This document shows positions 37,600 through 47,136 of a stretch of DNA of 64,000 bases, one piece after another. The position numbers were made by a program, and so were the translations under genes. How positions within the stretch are numbered: the first letter of the stretch is position 1; every line of letters starts with the position of its first letter. The notes below the pieces were generated by a model. It was not told where the DNA came from. It did not search any database and worked only from the letters and a program-made list of their open reading frames with translations. The DNA lies in contig JAEVEX010000006.1 in NCBI GenBank assembly GCA_016842085.1, positions 1-64,000 on the forward strand. Direction: 5' to 3'. The stretch comes from Candidatus Thermoflexus tengchongensis. GTDB lineage: Bacteria; Chloroflexota; Anaerolineae; Thermoflexales; Thermoflexaceae.

Positions 37600-38679
37600 T
37601 CAGCGCCGGCCGTAATCCCGATCTTCTTCCTCTTCATCCTCCTCCTCTTCCGGTTCCTCCTCTTCCAGCTCCTCCAGGCCCAGCCGCTTCGTCTCCCACC
37701 ACATCAACCAGTCTTCTGCTTCCTCTTCTTCGGCCTCCAGATCCATCTCCAGGAGCGGCATGAACGTCTCCGCGCCCTCCAGCAGCTCCAGCTCCTCCAG
37801 CGCCTCCTCGGCCAGCGCTGCCAGATCCTCGTCCTCCCCCTGGGCGATTTCCGTCAGGATCTCGCGAGCCCGTGGGCCTCCGATCTCCCCCAGCGCCCAG
37901 ATCGCCGCCTCCTGGATCTCCGCGTCCCCTTCTTCGATCAATCGCTCCAGGATGGGAACCGCCTCCCGGATCCCGATCTCGCCGGCTGCGACCACGGCCT
38001 CATAGCGCACGGCCGGGCTGGGACTGCGCAGCGCTTCCATCACGTAAGGTGTCCAGCGGGCCTCCCCCGTTCGTCCCATGGCGAAGATCGCACTGATCCT
38101 CATTCGCTCATCCGGATCCGCATAGGCCCGTTCGATCATCTGCGGGAGGTCGGGCTCCAGGGTGTTCCCCAGGGCCTCCAGCGCGCGCCGCCGCACCTCC
38201 AGAGGCTCTTCGAGGTTATAGAAGGTGTGGCGCAGCGCGTCGATGGCCGGCCGCACGGCGGAGAGCGGGATCTGTTCCATAATGCAGGCGTTATAGAAGT
38301 AACGCCCCAGGCCGATAGCGGCACGGGCGCGGACTTCCGCAGCGGGATCTTTCTCGAAGAGCTCGAAGAACCGGCGCATCAGTTGAAGGTCCTGATCCTC
38401 ATACCATAGCCCATCGATGGCCATCGCCCGCACTTCCGGATCCGGATCGCTCAGGGCCATGCGGAAGACGCGACCGAAGTCCACCTCCATGTTCTCCTCG
38501 CTGATGTCCACCAGATGGCTCATGATCGCCCGGCGTCGGGCCGGCGATAGCGTGAGCCAGACCTGAGCGACGCGGGCGAATTCCTCATCGCTCAGATCGG
38601 AGAGCCAGTACAGGCGAGCGATCGAAAGCGGGGTTGCCTCATCCTTCAGATGAGCCAGCAGAGTTTCCACCGACGGCAT
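37600..38679 (-). CDS. HEAT-repeat protein with acidic C-terminal tail
   Basis: Repeated PDPEVRAMAIDGLW / SPSPAVRYEAVVAAGEIG / GDAEIQEAAIWALGEIGG; tail LEEEEPEEEEDEEEEDRDYGRR. Confidence 0.9.
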   Translation of the reverse strand: MPSVETLLAHLKDEATPLSIARLYWLSDLSDEEFARVAQVWLTLSPARRRAIMSHLVDISEENMEVDFGRVFRMALSDPDPEVRAMAIDGLWYEDQDLQLMRRFFELFEKDPAAEVRARAAIGLGRYFYNACIMEQIPLSAVRPAIDALRHTFYNLEEPLEVRRRALEALGNTLEPDLPQMIERAYADPDERMRISAIFAMGRTGEARWTPYVMEALRSPSPAVRYEAVVAAGEIGIREAVPILERLIEEGDAEIQEAAIWALGEIGGPRAREILTEIAQGEDEDLAALAEEALEELELLEGAETFMPLLEMDLEAEEEEAEDWLMWWETKRLGLEELEEEEPEEEEDEEEEDRDYGRR

Positions 38680-38780
38680 CAGATCCTCCTCTCTATGTAC
38701 AGGAAGTGCCCACCCGCCCCGGGTCTCTTCACGTTTCTCCCAATCGGGACCTGTGTGAGGAAAATCAACGACGCGCCTTC

Positions 38781-38796
38781 TTAATTTTAACGCAAC
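38781..38796 (-). promoter_or_regulatory. Motif GTTGCGTTAAAATTAA upstream of HEAT-repeat gene
   Basis: Exact 16-mer also at 32309-32324; core 13-mer also at 43167-43179. Confidence 0.5.
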
Positions 38797-38827
38797 GTCA
38801 TGCTGCCCGTTTATCCAGAGCCCCAGA

Positions 38828-40141
38828 TCAATGACCCCCTGGGCGGAGCCCGGCGAGGTAGGCCTGCAGCGCGCTGAAGGCAGGGCGTGGAACTCCTCGT
38901 GTATCCAGGATGCTATAAAGGACGTTATCATCCCGCTCCGGCCCGAACCCTTTCGGCCCGAAATCCAGGTTCCACAGGATCGCCATTCGAACGAATCCCC
39001 AGGCGCGCATCCGCTCAAATCCCTCCACGATCCATCGGGCCTGTTCGTCCAGGGAATTGTCCAGGGCGAATTCGAACCCGGGCGGTACCGTCCCATATTC
39101 CTCCGCGGACGCCCAGCCGAATTCCGTTACGCATAGCGGCTTCGCATCCCCGATGATCTCCCGGTAACCCCAGAGCGTCGACTTGAAGCTCCAGCTATGG
39201 TGGGGGTTGTCAAAAGGGCCTCGAAAGCGGGCGGTTCGGGCTTCCGGCAGGAGCGGGGCCTCCTCCGCCAGCACATCCGGGCCAATGTTGTAACCGTTGT
39301 GGTGAACCCCCACGCAATCCGCGTAGTTCAGCAAACCCGCCTGCACCATGCCCTGCAGGTAGCGGAAATCATCCACCGCGTTCACCCCATCGTCGATCCC
39401 GGTGGGGGAAAGCGCCCCGCTGATCACCATGATCCCGGGATCCTCCGCCTTGATGGTCGTGTAAGCCACCCGAAGCAGCTCCACGTAATCCTCCGGGCGT
39501 AACCCCCGGGAAGTTTGCCATTCCCGTTTCAGGTTCTGTTCGTTCCAGACCTCGATGGCATGGATCCGCCCGCGATGCCGGCGGATCAGCGTCCGGAGAA
39601 AGCGGGCGAGATCCTCCGGGCGATCCGGCGGCCCATGGATCCCCCCTTCCCGCCGGCTCCACTCCGGCGCAGTGACCACGCTCAGCACCACCTTCACGTT
39701 CTCCAGCTCGGAGACGATCAGAAATCCCTCCAGGATGCCCCAATCATAGCGACCGGGCTCCGGCTCGTGCATCGACCAGAGGACCTGCTGCTTCACCCAG
39801 GGGAATCCCACCTGACGGACCACGCGAAGGGTATCCCGTGGGTCTCCCACGTATCCGTGTACCTGGACTCCGATGAGGAAAGGTTCGGGGGCAGAGCGCG
39901 GGGTTGGCGATGATCCTGGGGAAGCTGACGGAAGGACGGAAGGTGTGGCAGAGATCTCCGGCTGGGGCGCAGTGGAGCGCCAGAGCGCGAAGCCCAGGAT
40001 GCTCATCTCCAGAGCGACCAGGATGACGGCCAGTTGCAGAATCCAGCGGCGAATGGCTCGATTCAACCGCGAGTCCCTCCTCGGACGGTAAGAATCATAA
40101 GATTGAGACCGTGGGAAGGGCGGCTGTGCCGCCCCTCCCAC
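38828..40141 (-). CDS. Membrane-anchored glycoside-hydrolase-like protein (TIM barrel, clan GH-A-like)
   Basis: N-terminal TM, Pro/Ser linker, IHAIEVWNEQNLKREW acid/base-like, LCVTEFGWAS nucleophile-like motif. Confidence 0.75.
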   Translation of the reverse strand: MGGAAQPPFPRSQSYDSYRPRRDSRLNRAIRRWILQLAVILVALEMSILGFALWRSTAPQPEISATPSVLPSASPGSSPTPRSAPEPFLIGVQVHGYVGDPRDTLRVVRQVGFPWVKQQVLWSMHEPEPGRYDWGILEGFLIVSELENVKVVLSVVTAPEWSRREGGIHGPPDRPEDLARFLRTLIRRHRGRIHAIEVWNEQNLKREWQTSRGLRPEDYVELLRVAYTTIKAEDPGIMVISGALSPTGIDDGVNAVDDFRYLQGMVQAGLLNYADCVGVHHNGYNIGPDVLAEEAPLLPEARTARFRGPFDNPHHSWSFKSTLWGYREIIGDAKPLCVTEFGWASAEEYGTVPPGFEFALDNSLDEQARWIVEGFERMRAWGFVRMAILWNLDFGPKGFGPERDDNVLYSILDTRGVPRPAFSALQAYLAGLRPGGH

Positions 40142-40220
40142 GGCCCCGAAATGCTACGGACAAGCCCTGCTGATGGCAGGCCCTGTTTGTGCCTCTGCCC
40201 TGGCTGGCGATGCGGAACGG

Positions 40221-43010
40221 TTAACGTCCTCCCATCACCTGATGCAGCGTCTCGCAGGCGGGGCAGGAGCCATCCGGCCGGATGATCGCATAGCCGGCCA
40301 TGGGATCCGCCCCGTAGTTCTTGAAGTCCACATTCCAGATGATCATCAATCGCACCTTCCCGCTCTGAGCCGAGAGCTGCGCAGCCCGGGCCAGCCATTC
40401 CGCCTGCTGCTGAACCGTTACGTCCTTCGCCCAGGCGAAGGAAGGCGCCACAGCTTCCAGAGGCGGATATCCATCATCAGACAGATAGCCCAGCTCGGTG
40501 AAGCACAAACGTCGAGCGCCCCCGAAGGCGTTCCAGTAAGTGTTCACCATCCCCCAGAAGTAACGCGTGTAGTAATTGTCCCGGGGATCGCCGCTGGTCC
40601 AATCCGGCGGGACAATCCCTTCGTTGTAGTGAATGCCGATACAATCCGCGTAATTCGCTGCGCCCGCGGCCGCCATCCCGGCCACATAACGATCATCGTT
40701 CCACACGCGATGGGAACCGAAAGCGCCCTCCGCGCCAGTCGGAGCGGGGGCCCCGCTGATCACCATGGTCCCCGGGTTGCGGCTCTTGATGGCGCTGTAA
40801 GCTCGCCGCAGCATATCGGTGTAGCTCACAGGGTCGATGTGGCCGGTCGGCCACTCCCGATCGATGTTCTGTTCATTCCAGACCTCGATCCCATCGGCTC
40901 CCAGAGCCGCCACACCGCCCAGGAACTGGGCGAAGGCGTCAAAGTAACCCGGATTGGGAGTTCCCATCTGCTCCGGGAAGCCCACGATGCCCAGGAGGAT
41001 CTTGAAGCCGTTGGCATGGGCCTGCTGGATCAACCCGGCGACGCTGCTGGGATCCTGGCCGGGGGACCAGCGGACCTGGCGTTTGACCCATGTCATACCG
41101 GCATAGCGCATAAGATCCGGCCGGGAGAAGCTGTCCACATGGCCGCCCAGCTCAAAGCCACCGCCGATCGGGCGAGGACGGGGCGTGCTGGTGGGACGGG
41201 GCGTCGGGGAAGGGCCCGGCGTGGGGCTGGGCCCGGGCGTCCGTGTAGGCCCCGGAGTGCGGGTGGGGGTAGGGGTGGGCACGGGGGTTCCCGTCGCCAC
41301 CACCCCGGTGGTCTCCCCCTGGGCTTTCTCGCTGGGACCTGCGCGCAGGATCAGCGCGATATGGAAGGGGCCGTTTGCTTCCGCAGGCGGGGCCCATTCC
41401 GCGCGTCCATCGGCCAGGGGGCGGGTGATCTCGGCCACCACCTGGCCGTCCGGCCCGGTGATCCGCCAGACCCATTCCATCGCGGAGAGACCCGGAGCAT
41501 GGCCGCTCTGGCGATAGGCCTGCAGGGCCTCTACCGTGCCCGGTGCCGTTCCTCCACTCAGCAGCCCTCGTAAGGTCAGCCCCCGAAGCCGATACGTCTG
41601 GATGAGAGATAGCTGGCGATCGAGGAGGCCGGTCGTGGGCATCCAGACCGTGTGGAGCTGCCCCGCCTCATCGAAGTACTGGTAGCGGTAAACGCCTGCC
41701 TCGGCCAGGAATTGAAGATCCTGAGCGACGGTGGAAGGGACGAGAGTGAGAGTGATGCCCGCCGTGAGGGTCAGCGGCCCGGAGGGCTCCAGACGGCCCA
41801 GATGGGCCAGGGCTTCATCAAAGGAAACGAACCGCGCGCTGGAAGGACCGAGGTCCACCGCCAGGCCCGGCCCCACCAGTTGCAGCTGATAGCGGTTCAC
41901 CTGGCCGATCAGCCATCGCAGGCTTTGCTCGACCAGACCACCCGGGACATACGCCGTGGGGTCGTCGGGAGCTTCCACGTAAAGGACATCCGCGAGGCGG
42001 CCCAGTTGCTTCCAATCGTAGCCGCCGGTGAGGAAGCGGCCTTGCTCCCCGGGCAGGGGAAGGGGAACCGCGACGGCCAGCACCTTCCCCTGCTCGTGTA
42101 AGGCCTGGCCGAGCCGGCCGAGGAAGTCCATGAAGGCGTGCTGCTGATCCGCTGTAAGGCCCCGATAATCGATCAGGACGCCGTTATAGTTGCGGGCCTG
42201 GAGGGTGTTCACGATCTCCGCGATATGCGCCTGATAGACGGTGGGGTTTGTCAGCAGGGCAGCCAGAGCGGCCGTGTTGGGCGCTCCGCCCGGGAGGTAG
42301 TTCCGCACCAGCAGCCACGTGACATAGCGCCCCTGGGGATCCGGCGGCGGAAGAGCGTTCACATCCCCCATCAGACGGCCGCCCAGGCCCAGGGTTAATC
42401 CCGCCACGCTCACCTCGTTCACGACCTCCAGCGCCCGGGCATCCGGAGCGATCCCCGCTTCCTGGATCGCTCCAAAGGCGGGAACGGGGACCTGCGCGGC
42501 CGTGACGATGACATAGCGGGGGGCAGTATGGGTTTCGCCGCTCAGAAGGCCCTGGGATTCCTCCAGCTCCCCGCCGATCCACGTCCAGCCCTGACCGGTC
42601 CAGCCCCACGCATCCGCGATCGTCCACGGCTCCAGACCGTCTGGAATATACACCGTCAGACGCAGCGGCGTGCGGACCTCGCCACAGAAGCGCAGCAGGT
42701 AATAAGGTGCGACCGGTTTGAGGGTCGGCGGCAGGCGGTTCAACGCTTCCCGAAGCGAAGCGTCCGGTTCCGTCAGCGGCCAGACCGCCACCCGCACGCT
42801 CTGGGCGGGATCTGCTGGGGCGAGATGGAAGGTGGGGCTCTGGAAGGGTTGCTGGGCCGTGACGGTTTCACAGGCAGCCTGGGTGGACTGAACCATCCAC
42901 AGACCCGCTCCGAGCAGGGCCAGAAGGGCCACAGCTCCCAGCCCAAGGATCCACTTCCACGGGAAGGATCCTCCCGGGGAAGGGCGTGTTCTCGGACGTG
43001 CGAGCGTCAT
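40221..43010 (-). CDS. Membrane-anchored two-domain glycosidase-like protein (GH18-like domain plus GH-A-like domain)
   Basis: NYNGVLIDYRGL...LGQALHEQGKVLAVAVP (GH18/YaaH-like), TPTPTRTPGP linker, ADGIEVWNEQNIDREWP...LCFTELGYLS. Confidence 0.75.
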   Translation of the reverse strand: MTLARPRTRPSPGGSFPWKWILGLGAVALLALLGAGLWMVQSTQAACETVTAQQPFQSPTFHLAPADPAQSVRVAVWPLTEPDASLREALNRLPPTLKPVAPYYLLRFCGEVRTPLRLTVYIPDGLEPWTIADAWGWTGQGWTWIGGELEESQGLLSGETHTAPRYVIVTAAQVPVPAFGAIQEAGIAPDARALEVVNEVSVAGLTLGLGGRLMGDVNALPPPDPQGRYVTWLLVRNYLPGGAPNTAALAALLTNPTVYQAHIAEIVNTLQARNYNGVLIDYRGLTADQQHAFMDFLGRLGQALHEQGKVLAVAVPLPLPGEQGRFLTGGYDWKQLGRLADVLYVEAPDDPTAYVPGGLVEQSLRWLIGQVNRYQLQLVGPGLAVDLGPSSARFVSFDEALAHLGRLEPSGPLTLTAGITLTLVPSTVAQDLQFLAEAGVYRYQYFDEAGQLHTVWMPTTGLLDRQLSLIQTYRLRGLTLRGLLSGGTAPGTVEALQAYRQSGHAPGLSAMEWVWRITGPDGQVVAEITRPLADGRAEWAPPAEANGPFHIALILRAGPSEKAQGETTGVVATGTPVPTPTPTRTPGPTRTPGPSPTPGPSPTPRPTSTPRPRPIGGGFELGGHVDSFSRPDLMRYAGMTWVKRQVRWSPGQDPSSVAGLIQQAHANGFKILLGIVGFPEQMGTPNPGYFDAFAQFLGGVAALGADGIEVWNEQNIDREWPTGHIDPVSYTDMLRRAYSAIKSRNPGTMVISGAPAPTGAEGAFGSHRVWNDDRYVAGMAAAGAANYADCIGIHYNEGIVPPDWTSGDPRDNYYTRYFWGMVNTYWNAFGGARRLCFTELGYLSDDGYPPLEAVAPSFAWAKDVTVQQQAEWLARAAQLSAQSGKVRLMIIWNVDFKNYGADPMAGYAIIRPDGSCPACETLHQVMGGR

Positions 43011-43165
43011 CCGGTCTAACCTCCTGGTGAAATTGGAGAATGAAGGATTTCCAGAAGGGGGGCGGCCTGCCTGCCCCCATATGTCCTTCCTTTGGAGCTC
43101 CAGGGAGATCGAAGGTGCTCCCTCCAGCCTCAAAGGCCCTCAGGGAAGGTCCATTGCGTAGTTCC

Positions 43166-43179
43166 TATTTTAACGCAAC
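43166..43179 (-). promoter_or_regulatory. GTTGCGTTAAAATA motif; -10-like TAAAAT with CTGACA 16 nt upstream
   Basis: Reverse strand CTGACA-N16-TAAAAT upstream of the 40221-43010 gene. Confidence 0.5.
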
Positions 43180-43250
43180 TCACCCGGATGTCAGCGCACG
43201 AGAGGGAATCCCGGCTAAAGGTGAGGCTCGGGGATGCTTCAAGCAGGCGA

Positions 43251-44726
43251 TCAGAGCTCCCGTCCCGTGCGACGGGGCTCGCGACGCCGAAGAGGGGTGC
43301 GGTAGGGGGGGAGATCCAGGGTGATCACGGTCACCCGGGTCTCATCGCTCAGTCGTGCGGCGATCCGGGCGTCCAGATGTTCCAGCGGGGTCGCGGTGGT
43401 GATCACCGTGGGCGCGCCCGCCAGATAGCGATAGTTCAGGAGCTGATACAGTTTCTCCCGTGCCCATGGGGTGGCGCTCTCGGTTCCCAGATCATCCAGC
43501 ACCAGGAACGGCGCCAGTTTCACTTCGTCGAAGCGCTGGTCATAGGGCTGATCGCTTTTCGGGTGGAAAGCGGCTCGCAGCCAGTCCAGGAGATCCGGCA
43601 CCCCCACAAAAAGGGCGGGGATCCCCCGGGAGGCGACGACGTGGGCGATGGCGGCGGCCAGATGGGTCTTGCCGGAACCATATGGGCCGGCCAGGACCAG
43701 CCAGCCATGCGGGTTCTCGGCGTAAGCCCGGGCTATCCGGAGCGCTTCCCGCAAATTGTCCCGCTCGTGAGGAGAGAGCTCCGGCCGATCCCGGAAGGTT
43801 TCGAAGGTCATTTCCCGCAGCAAGGGGAGAAGATTGAGATCCGGCCCGGTGGAGGGCGCGCCCCGCCGGAAGTCCGGAGCCAGGATCACGATAATTTCCA
43901 CCAGGCGGGAATCCTGAAGCCGGGAGCGCAGGCGGGGCTCGAAGGCTTCCATGGAGAGATTGGTCGTGATCACCGTTGGGAGACGGGCGTTGTAGCGCCA
44001 GTCCAGGAGCTGGAACAGCTTCTCCTGGGCCCACGGCGTGCTCTGCTGAGCGCCCAGGTCATCCAGGATCAGCACGGGAGCTTCCCGCAGCTCCCAGAAT
44101 CGTTCCTCGTAAGAGCTTTCGGCTTCCGGGTGGAAGGTCGCCCGCAGTTCGTCCAGGAGATCCGGTACATTGATGAAGAGGGCCGGCACTCCTCGTTCCA
44201 GGAGGCGATGGGCGATGGCCGCGGCCAGATGGGTTTTGCCGCATCCCGTTCCCCCGCGCAGCACCAGCCATCCCTCGGGGCGTTCCGCGAAGGCCTGGGC
44301 CCGTTCCCAGGCCCGCCGGAGGCTTCGAGCCTGGTCAGGGGGCAGCCCGAGCCCATCGGGGAGGAAGGTCTCAAAGCGCTTATCCTGGAGCACCCGCAGA
44401 GGGCTGGCGGAGCGGATCCGCTGGCGGAGCTCCGCCGCCTGCCGCTCGGCCTGGCATACACAGGGCACCGCCCGACCGAACAACGGATGGCCGGGGGGCA
44501 CATCGTAGGAGACATACCCCAGCCCCCCACAGTGGGGGCAGGCCTCCGGACCCGCCCCGGCCTGGGGGACAGCTCCCGCTTCCGCGCGGATTGCTCCGGA
44601 AGAGATCCCCGAAACGGGGGAAGAGGATTCGTGGCGCGTCGCCTCTTCTCCCTGCAGTCCCTGCGGCTTTTCCTCAACGCTGGAGCTTTTTCCACGACTC
44701 GACAACACGTCGCCGATGTGTTTCAT
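43251..44726 (-). CDS. DnaC/DnaI/IstB-type ATPase with two tandem AAA+ domains
   Basis: GGTGCGKTHLAAAIAH...VLILDDLGAQQSTPWAQEKLFQLLDWRYNARLPTVITTN and GPYGSGKTHLAAAIAH...FLVLDDLGTESATPWAREKLYQLLNYRYLAGAPTVITT; N-terminal CPHCGGLGYV zinc-ribbon-like. Confidence 0.88.
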   Translation of the reverse strand: MKHIGDVLSSRGKSSSVEEKPQGLQGEEATRHESSSPVSGISSGAIRAEAGAVPQAGAGPEACPHCGGLGYVSYDVPPGHPLFGRAVPCVCQAERQAAELRQRIRSASPLRVLQDKRFETFLPDGLGLPPDQARSLRRAWERAQAFAERPEGWLVLRGGTGCGKTHLAAAIAHRLLERGVPALFINVPDLLDELRATFHPEAESSYEERFWELREAPVLILDDLGAQQSTPWAQEKLFQLLDWRYNARLPTVITTNLSMEAFEPRLRSRLQDSRLVEIIVILAPDFRRGAPSTGPDLNLLPLLREMTFETFRDRPELSPHERDNLREALRIARAYAENPHGWLVLAGPYGSGKTHLAAAIAHVVASRGIPALFVGVPDLLDWLRAAFHPKSDQPYDQRFDEVKLAPFLVLDDLGTESATPWAREKLYQLLNYRYLAGAPTVITTATPLEHLDARIAARLSDETRVTVITLDLPPYRTPLRRREPRRTGREL

Positions 44727-45366
44727 CTATCCCTCCCGTGTCCCGACCTTCCGCAGCCCAGCGTTCCAGGATCCGGCGGACATAGGACCAGCGGCGGACG
44801 TTGCGAGAGACCGCGATCCGGATGGCTTCCTCGATCCATTCCGCCGGGTAGGTCTTCGCAGCCTCCTCCAGCTCCTGAGCGATCAGCGGGGTCAGCAGCC
44901 CGATATTTTGCTCATAGAGCGCGAAGAGGTTCGGGCGATCGGCCACCAGCACCGCCGACTCCCCCAGATCCAGGCTGGGAGGGCGATCCCCCCGACGGAT
45001 GGCTTCGTAAGCCATGCGCCCCCTGGGGGTGTTGAGGAAATACAGATCATCGGTCTGCCCGTCCTCCTCCAGACGGACGTGCAGGAGCGTCCCTCGAGCC
45101 ACCGCCCGGTTCAGGCTTTCCCGGATCTCAGTGGCGGAGAGCGTGCTCGTAAGAGCGGGATCCGTTTCCAGCTCCGATCGCCGGACGTAGCGCAGAGGCC
45201 CGCTTCGGCGAGCCAGGTGGTAGAGGCAGGCCAGCGTGACCCGCAGTTCCCCCGGGTGGTCGATCTGGGGGAGCAATTCCGTGAAGAAGGCCTCCGGGAT
45301 CGGCACCGTGCGGGTCCTGCCCGAGGGAAAGCCGGCAAACGTTTTCTTTTCCCTTCGGTTCTTCAC
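44674..45366 (-). CDS. dnaD: DnaD-domain replication protein
   Basis: FFTELLPQIDHPGELRVTLACLYHLARR...LYEQNIGLLTPLIAQELEEAAKTYPAEWIEEAIRIAVSRNVRRWSYVRRILERW. Confidence 0.85.
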   Translation of the reverse strand: MKNRREKKTFAGFPSGRTRTVPIPEAFFTELLPQIDHPGELRVTLACLYHLARRSGPLRYVRRSELETDPALTSTLSATEIRESLNRAVARGTLLHVRLEEDGQTDDLYFLNTPRGRMAYEAIRRGDRPPSLDLGESAVLVADRPNLFALYEQNIGLLTPLIAQELEEAAKTYPAEWIEEAIRIAVSRNVRRWSYVRRILERWAAEGRDTGGIDETHRRRVVESWKKLQR

Positions 45367-46718
45367 AGCCGGATCTCCTGCTTGTGCAGATCGATGAACT
45401 GGGCCTGGGAAGGCCGGAAATACAGCTCGACCGTCCCCAGCGGGCCGTTCCGGTGTTTGGCCACAATGATCTCCGCGATGTTCTTGCGGTCCGTGTCCGG
45501 ATTATAAATCTCATCCCGGTAGATGAAGATCACCACATCGGAGTCCTGCTCGATGCTCCCGCTTTCGCGGAGATCCGCCAGGATCGGGCGCTTATCGTGA
45601 CGTTGTTCGACGGCGCGGGAGAGCTGAGAGGCGGCCACCACCGGGATGTTGAGTTCCCGGGCCAGGCTCTTCAGCGCGCGGGAGATGTAAGAGATCTCCT
45701 GCACCCGGTTCTCCGCCCGGATATCGGCGGTCATCAGCTGCAGGTAGTCCACGATCAGCATATCCAGCCCGTGCTCCGCGTAAAGCCGGCGCGCCTTCGC
45801 CCGCAGCTGCATGGCGGAGATGGCCGGCGTGTCATCGATCCAGATGGGCAGCTCCGATAGCGCGCTCACTGCGTGGACGAAGCGTGGCCATTCGTCCTCC
45901 CGCAGCTCCCCCAGGCGCAGGCGCTGGCCCTCGATCCCGGTTTCCTGAGCCACCAGGCGATGGACGACCTGCTCGGCGGACATCTCCAGGGAGAAAATGG
46001 CGACCCGCTGGCGGTAACGTTTGGCGGCGTTCAGGGCGAAGGAGAGCAGAAGGGAGGTTTTGCCCACCCCCGGCCGGGCGGCCACGATCACCAGGTCCGA
46101 ACGCTGCAGGCCCCCCAGCAACCGATCCAGATCCCGGAACCCTGTGGGGATCCCCAGGGGCTCCCCGCGATGTTCATAAAGATACTCGATGTGCTCGTAA
46201 TAGGTTCGCAGGAGATCCCGGATGGACTGGACATCGCGGATCAGGCGGCGCTGAGCCACAGCGAAGAGGGCGGCTTCCGCTCGATCCAGCAGCTCATCCA
46301 CATCGCCGTGGGCATCCTCATAGGCCATCCGGGCGATCTGGGTGGCAGCCTCCAGCAGGCGCCGACGGATCGAATCCCGCTCCACCAGGCGGGCGTAATC
46401 CATCGCGTGCACCGTGGTGGGAACCCGCGCGGCCAGGCCGATCAGGAAGCCCCGTCCGCCGACTTCCTGGAGGCGCCCCTGGCGCTCCAGCTCATCCGCC
46501 ACCGTGACCGGGTCGATCGCCTCCCGGCGATCGTGCAGGGCCAGGTAGGCCTCCCAGATCCAGCGATGCTTTTCCAGGAAAAAGTCCTCCGGCCGCAACA
46601 TGGTCGCCAGCGTATGCATGAGCTCCGGATCCAGGAGCACAGCGCCCAGGACCGCCTCTTCCGCCTCCAGGTTATGAGGCGCCAGGGGGACCTGTTCCAC
46701 ACGCTCGAGATCGGGCAT
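45363..46718 (-). CDS. dnaB: Replicative DNA helicase DnaB
   Basis: PHNLEAEEAVLGAVLLDPE...IVAARPGVGKTSLLLSFALNAA...IFSLEMSAEQVVHRL...LIVDYLQLM...DLRESGSIEQDSDVVIFIYRDE. Confidence 0.97.
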   Translation of the reverse strand: MPDLERVEQVPLAPHNLEAEEAVLGAVLLDPELMHTLATMLRPEDFFLEKHRWIWEAYLALHDRREAIDPVTVADELERQGRLQEVGGRGFLIGLAARVPTTVHAMDYARLVERDSIRRRLLEAATQIARMAYEDAHGDVDELLDRAEAALFAVAQRRLIRDVQSIRDLLRTYYEHIEYLYEHRGEPLGIPTGFRDLDRLLGGLQRSDLVIVAARPGVGKTSLLLSFALNAAKRYRQRVAIFSLEMSAEQVVHRLVAQETGIEGQRLRLGELREDEWPRFVHAVSALSELPIWIDDTPAISAMQLRAKARRLYAEHGLDMLIVDYLQLMTADIRAENRVQEISYISRALKSLARELNIPVVAASQLSRAVEQRHDKRPILADLRESGSIEQDSDVVIFIYRDEIYNPDTDRKNIAEIIVAKHRNGPLGTVELYFRPSQAQFIDLHKQEIRL

Positions 46719-47113
46719 CCGCGATGCCTCCTTCCGGGATGTGGGGGAAGCCTCCCCCCGTTGCCGAGCGAAGGGGACGATGGCCGGTTCGTTCCCGGTG
46801 TCCCGCTCCTGCCTGCCGGTGATGCGCTGGGCGTTGGAGACCTTCATCCGCAGGCGTGTGGGACGGTGGGGATCACAGGCTACCCGAAGGTCTGTGGTGG
46901 TGTCACCCTAAAATATACCATAACCCGGGTCGGCGTTCATCATCCTCTTTCTATGCTGGGATCCGATCCGCCGGGCTTCTTCTTCCAGGACCCCTCCCGA
47001 TCCGGTTCGCCTGGGGAGGGGACAGGGTTTTTCCCGGTCACGCCGACCCGCGCACATACCCGCCTGCAAGGGGCTGCAGGGTGGTGCCAGGGCTTTTCGT
47101 AAGAATAGGGGGT

Positions 47114-47136
47114 GCAGGGGGCTTTTTGCCCCCTGC
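47114..47136. repeat. Perfect 9-bp hairpin with T5 loop in non-coding island
   Basis: GCAGGGGGC-TTTTT-GCCCCCTGC. Confidence 0.7.

Noticed and set aside
43092-45035. 647-aa plus-strand ORF
   Set aside because: Antisense to the tandem AAA+ and dnaD genes, which have clear family motifs.
45873-47102. 409-aa plus-strand ORF
   Set aside because: Mostly antisense to dnaB; no domain.
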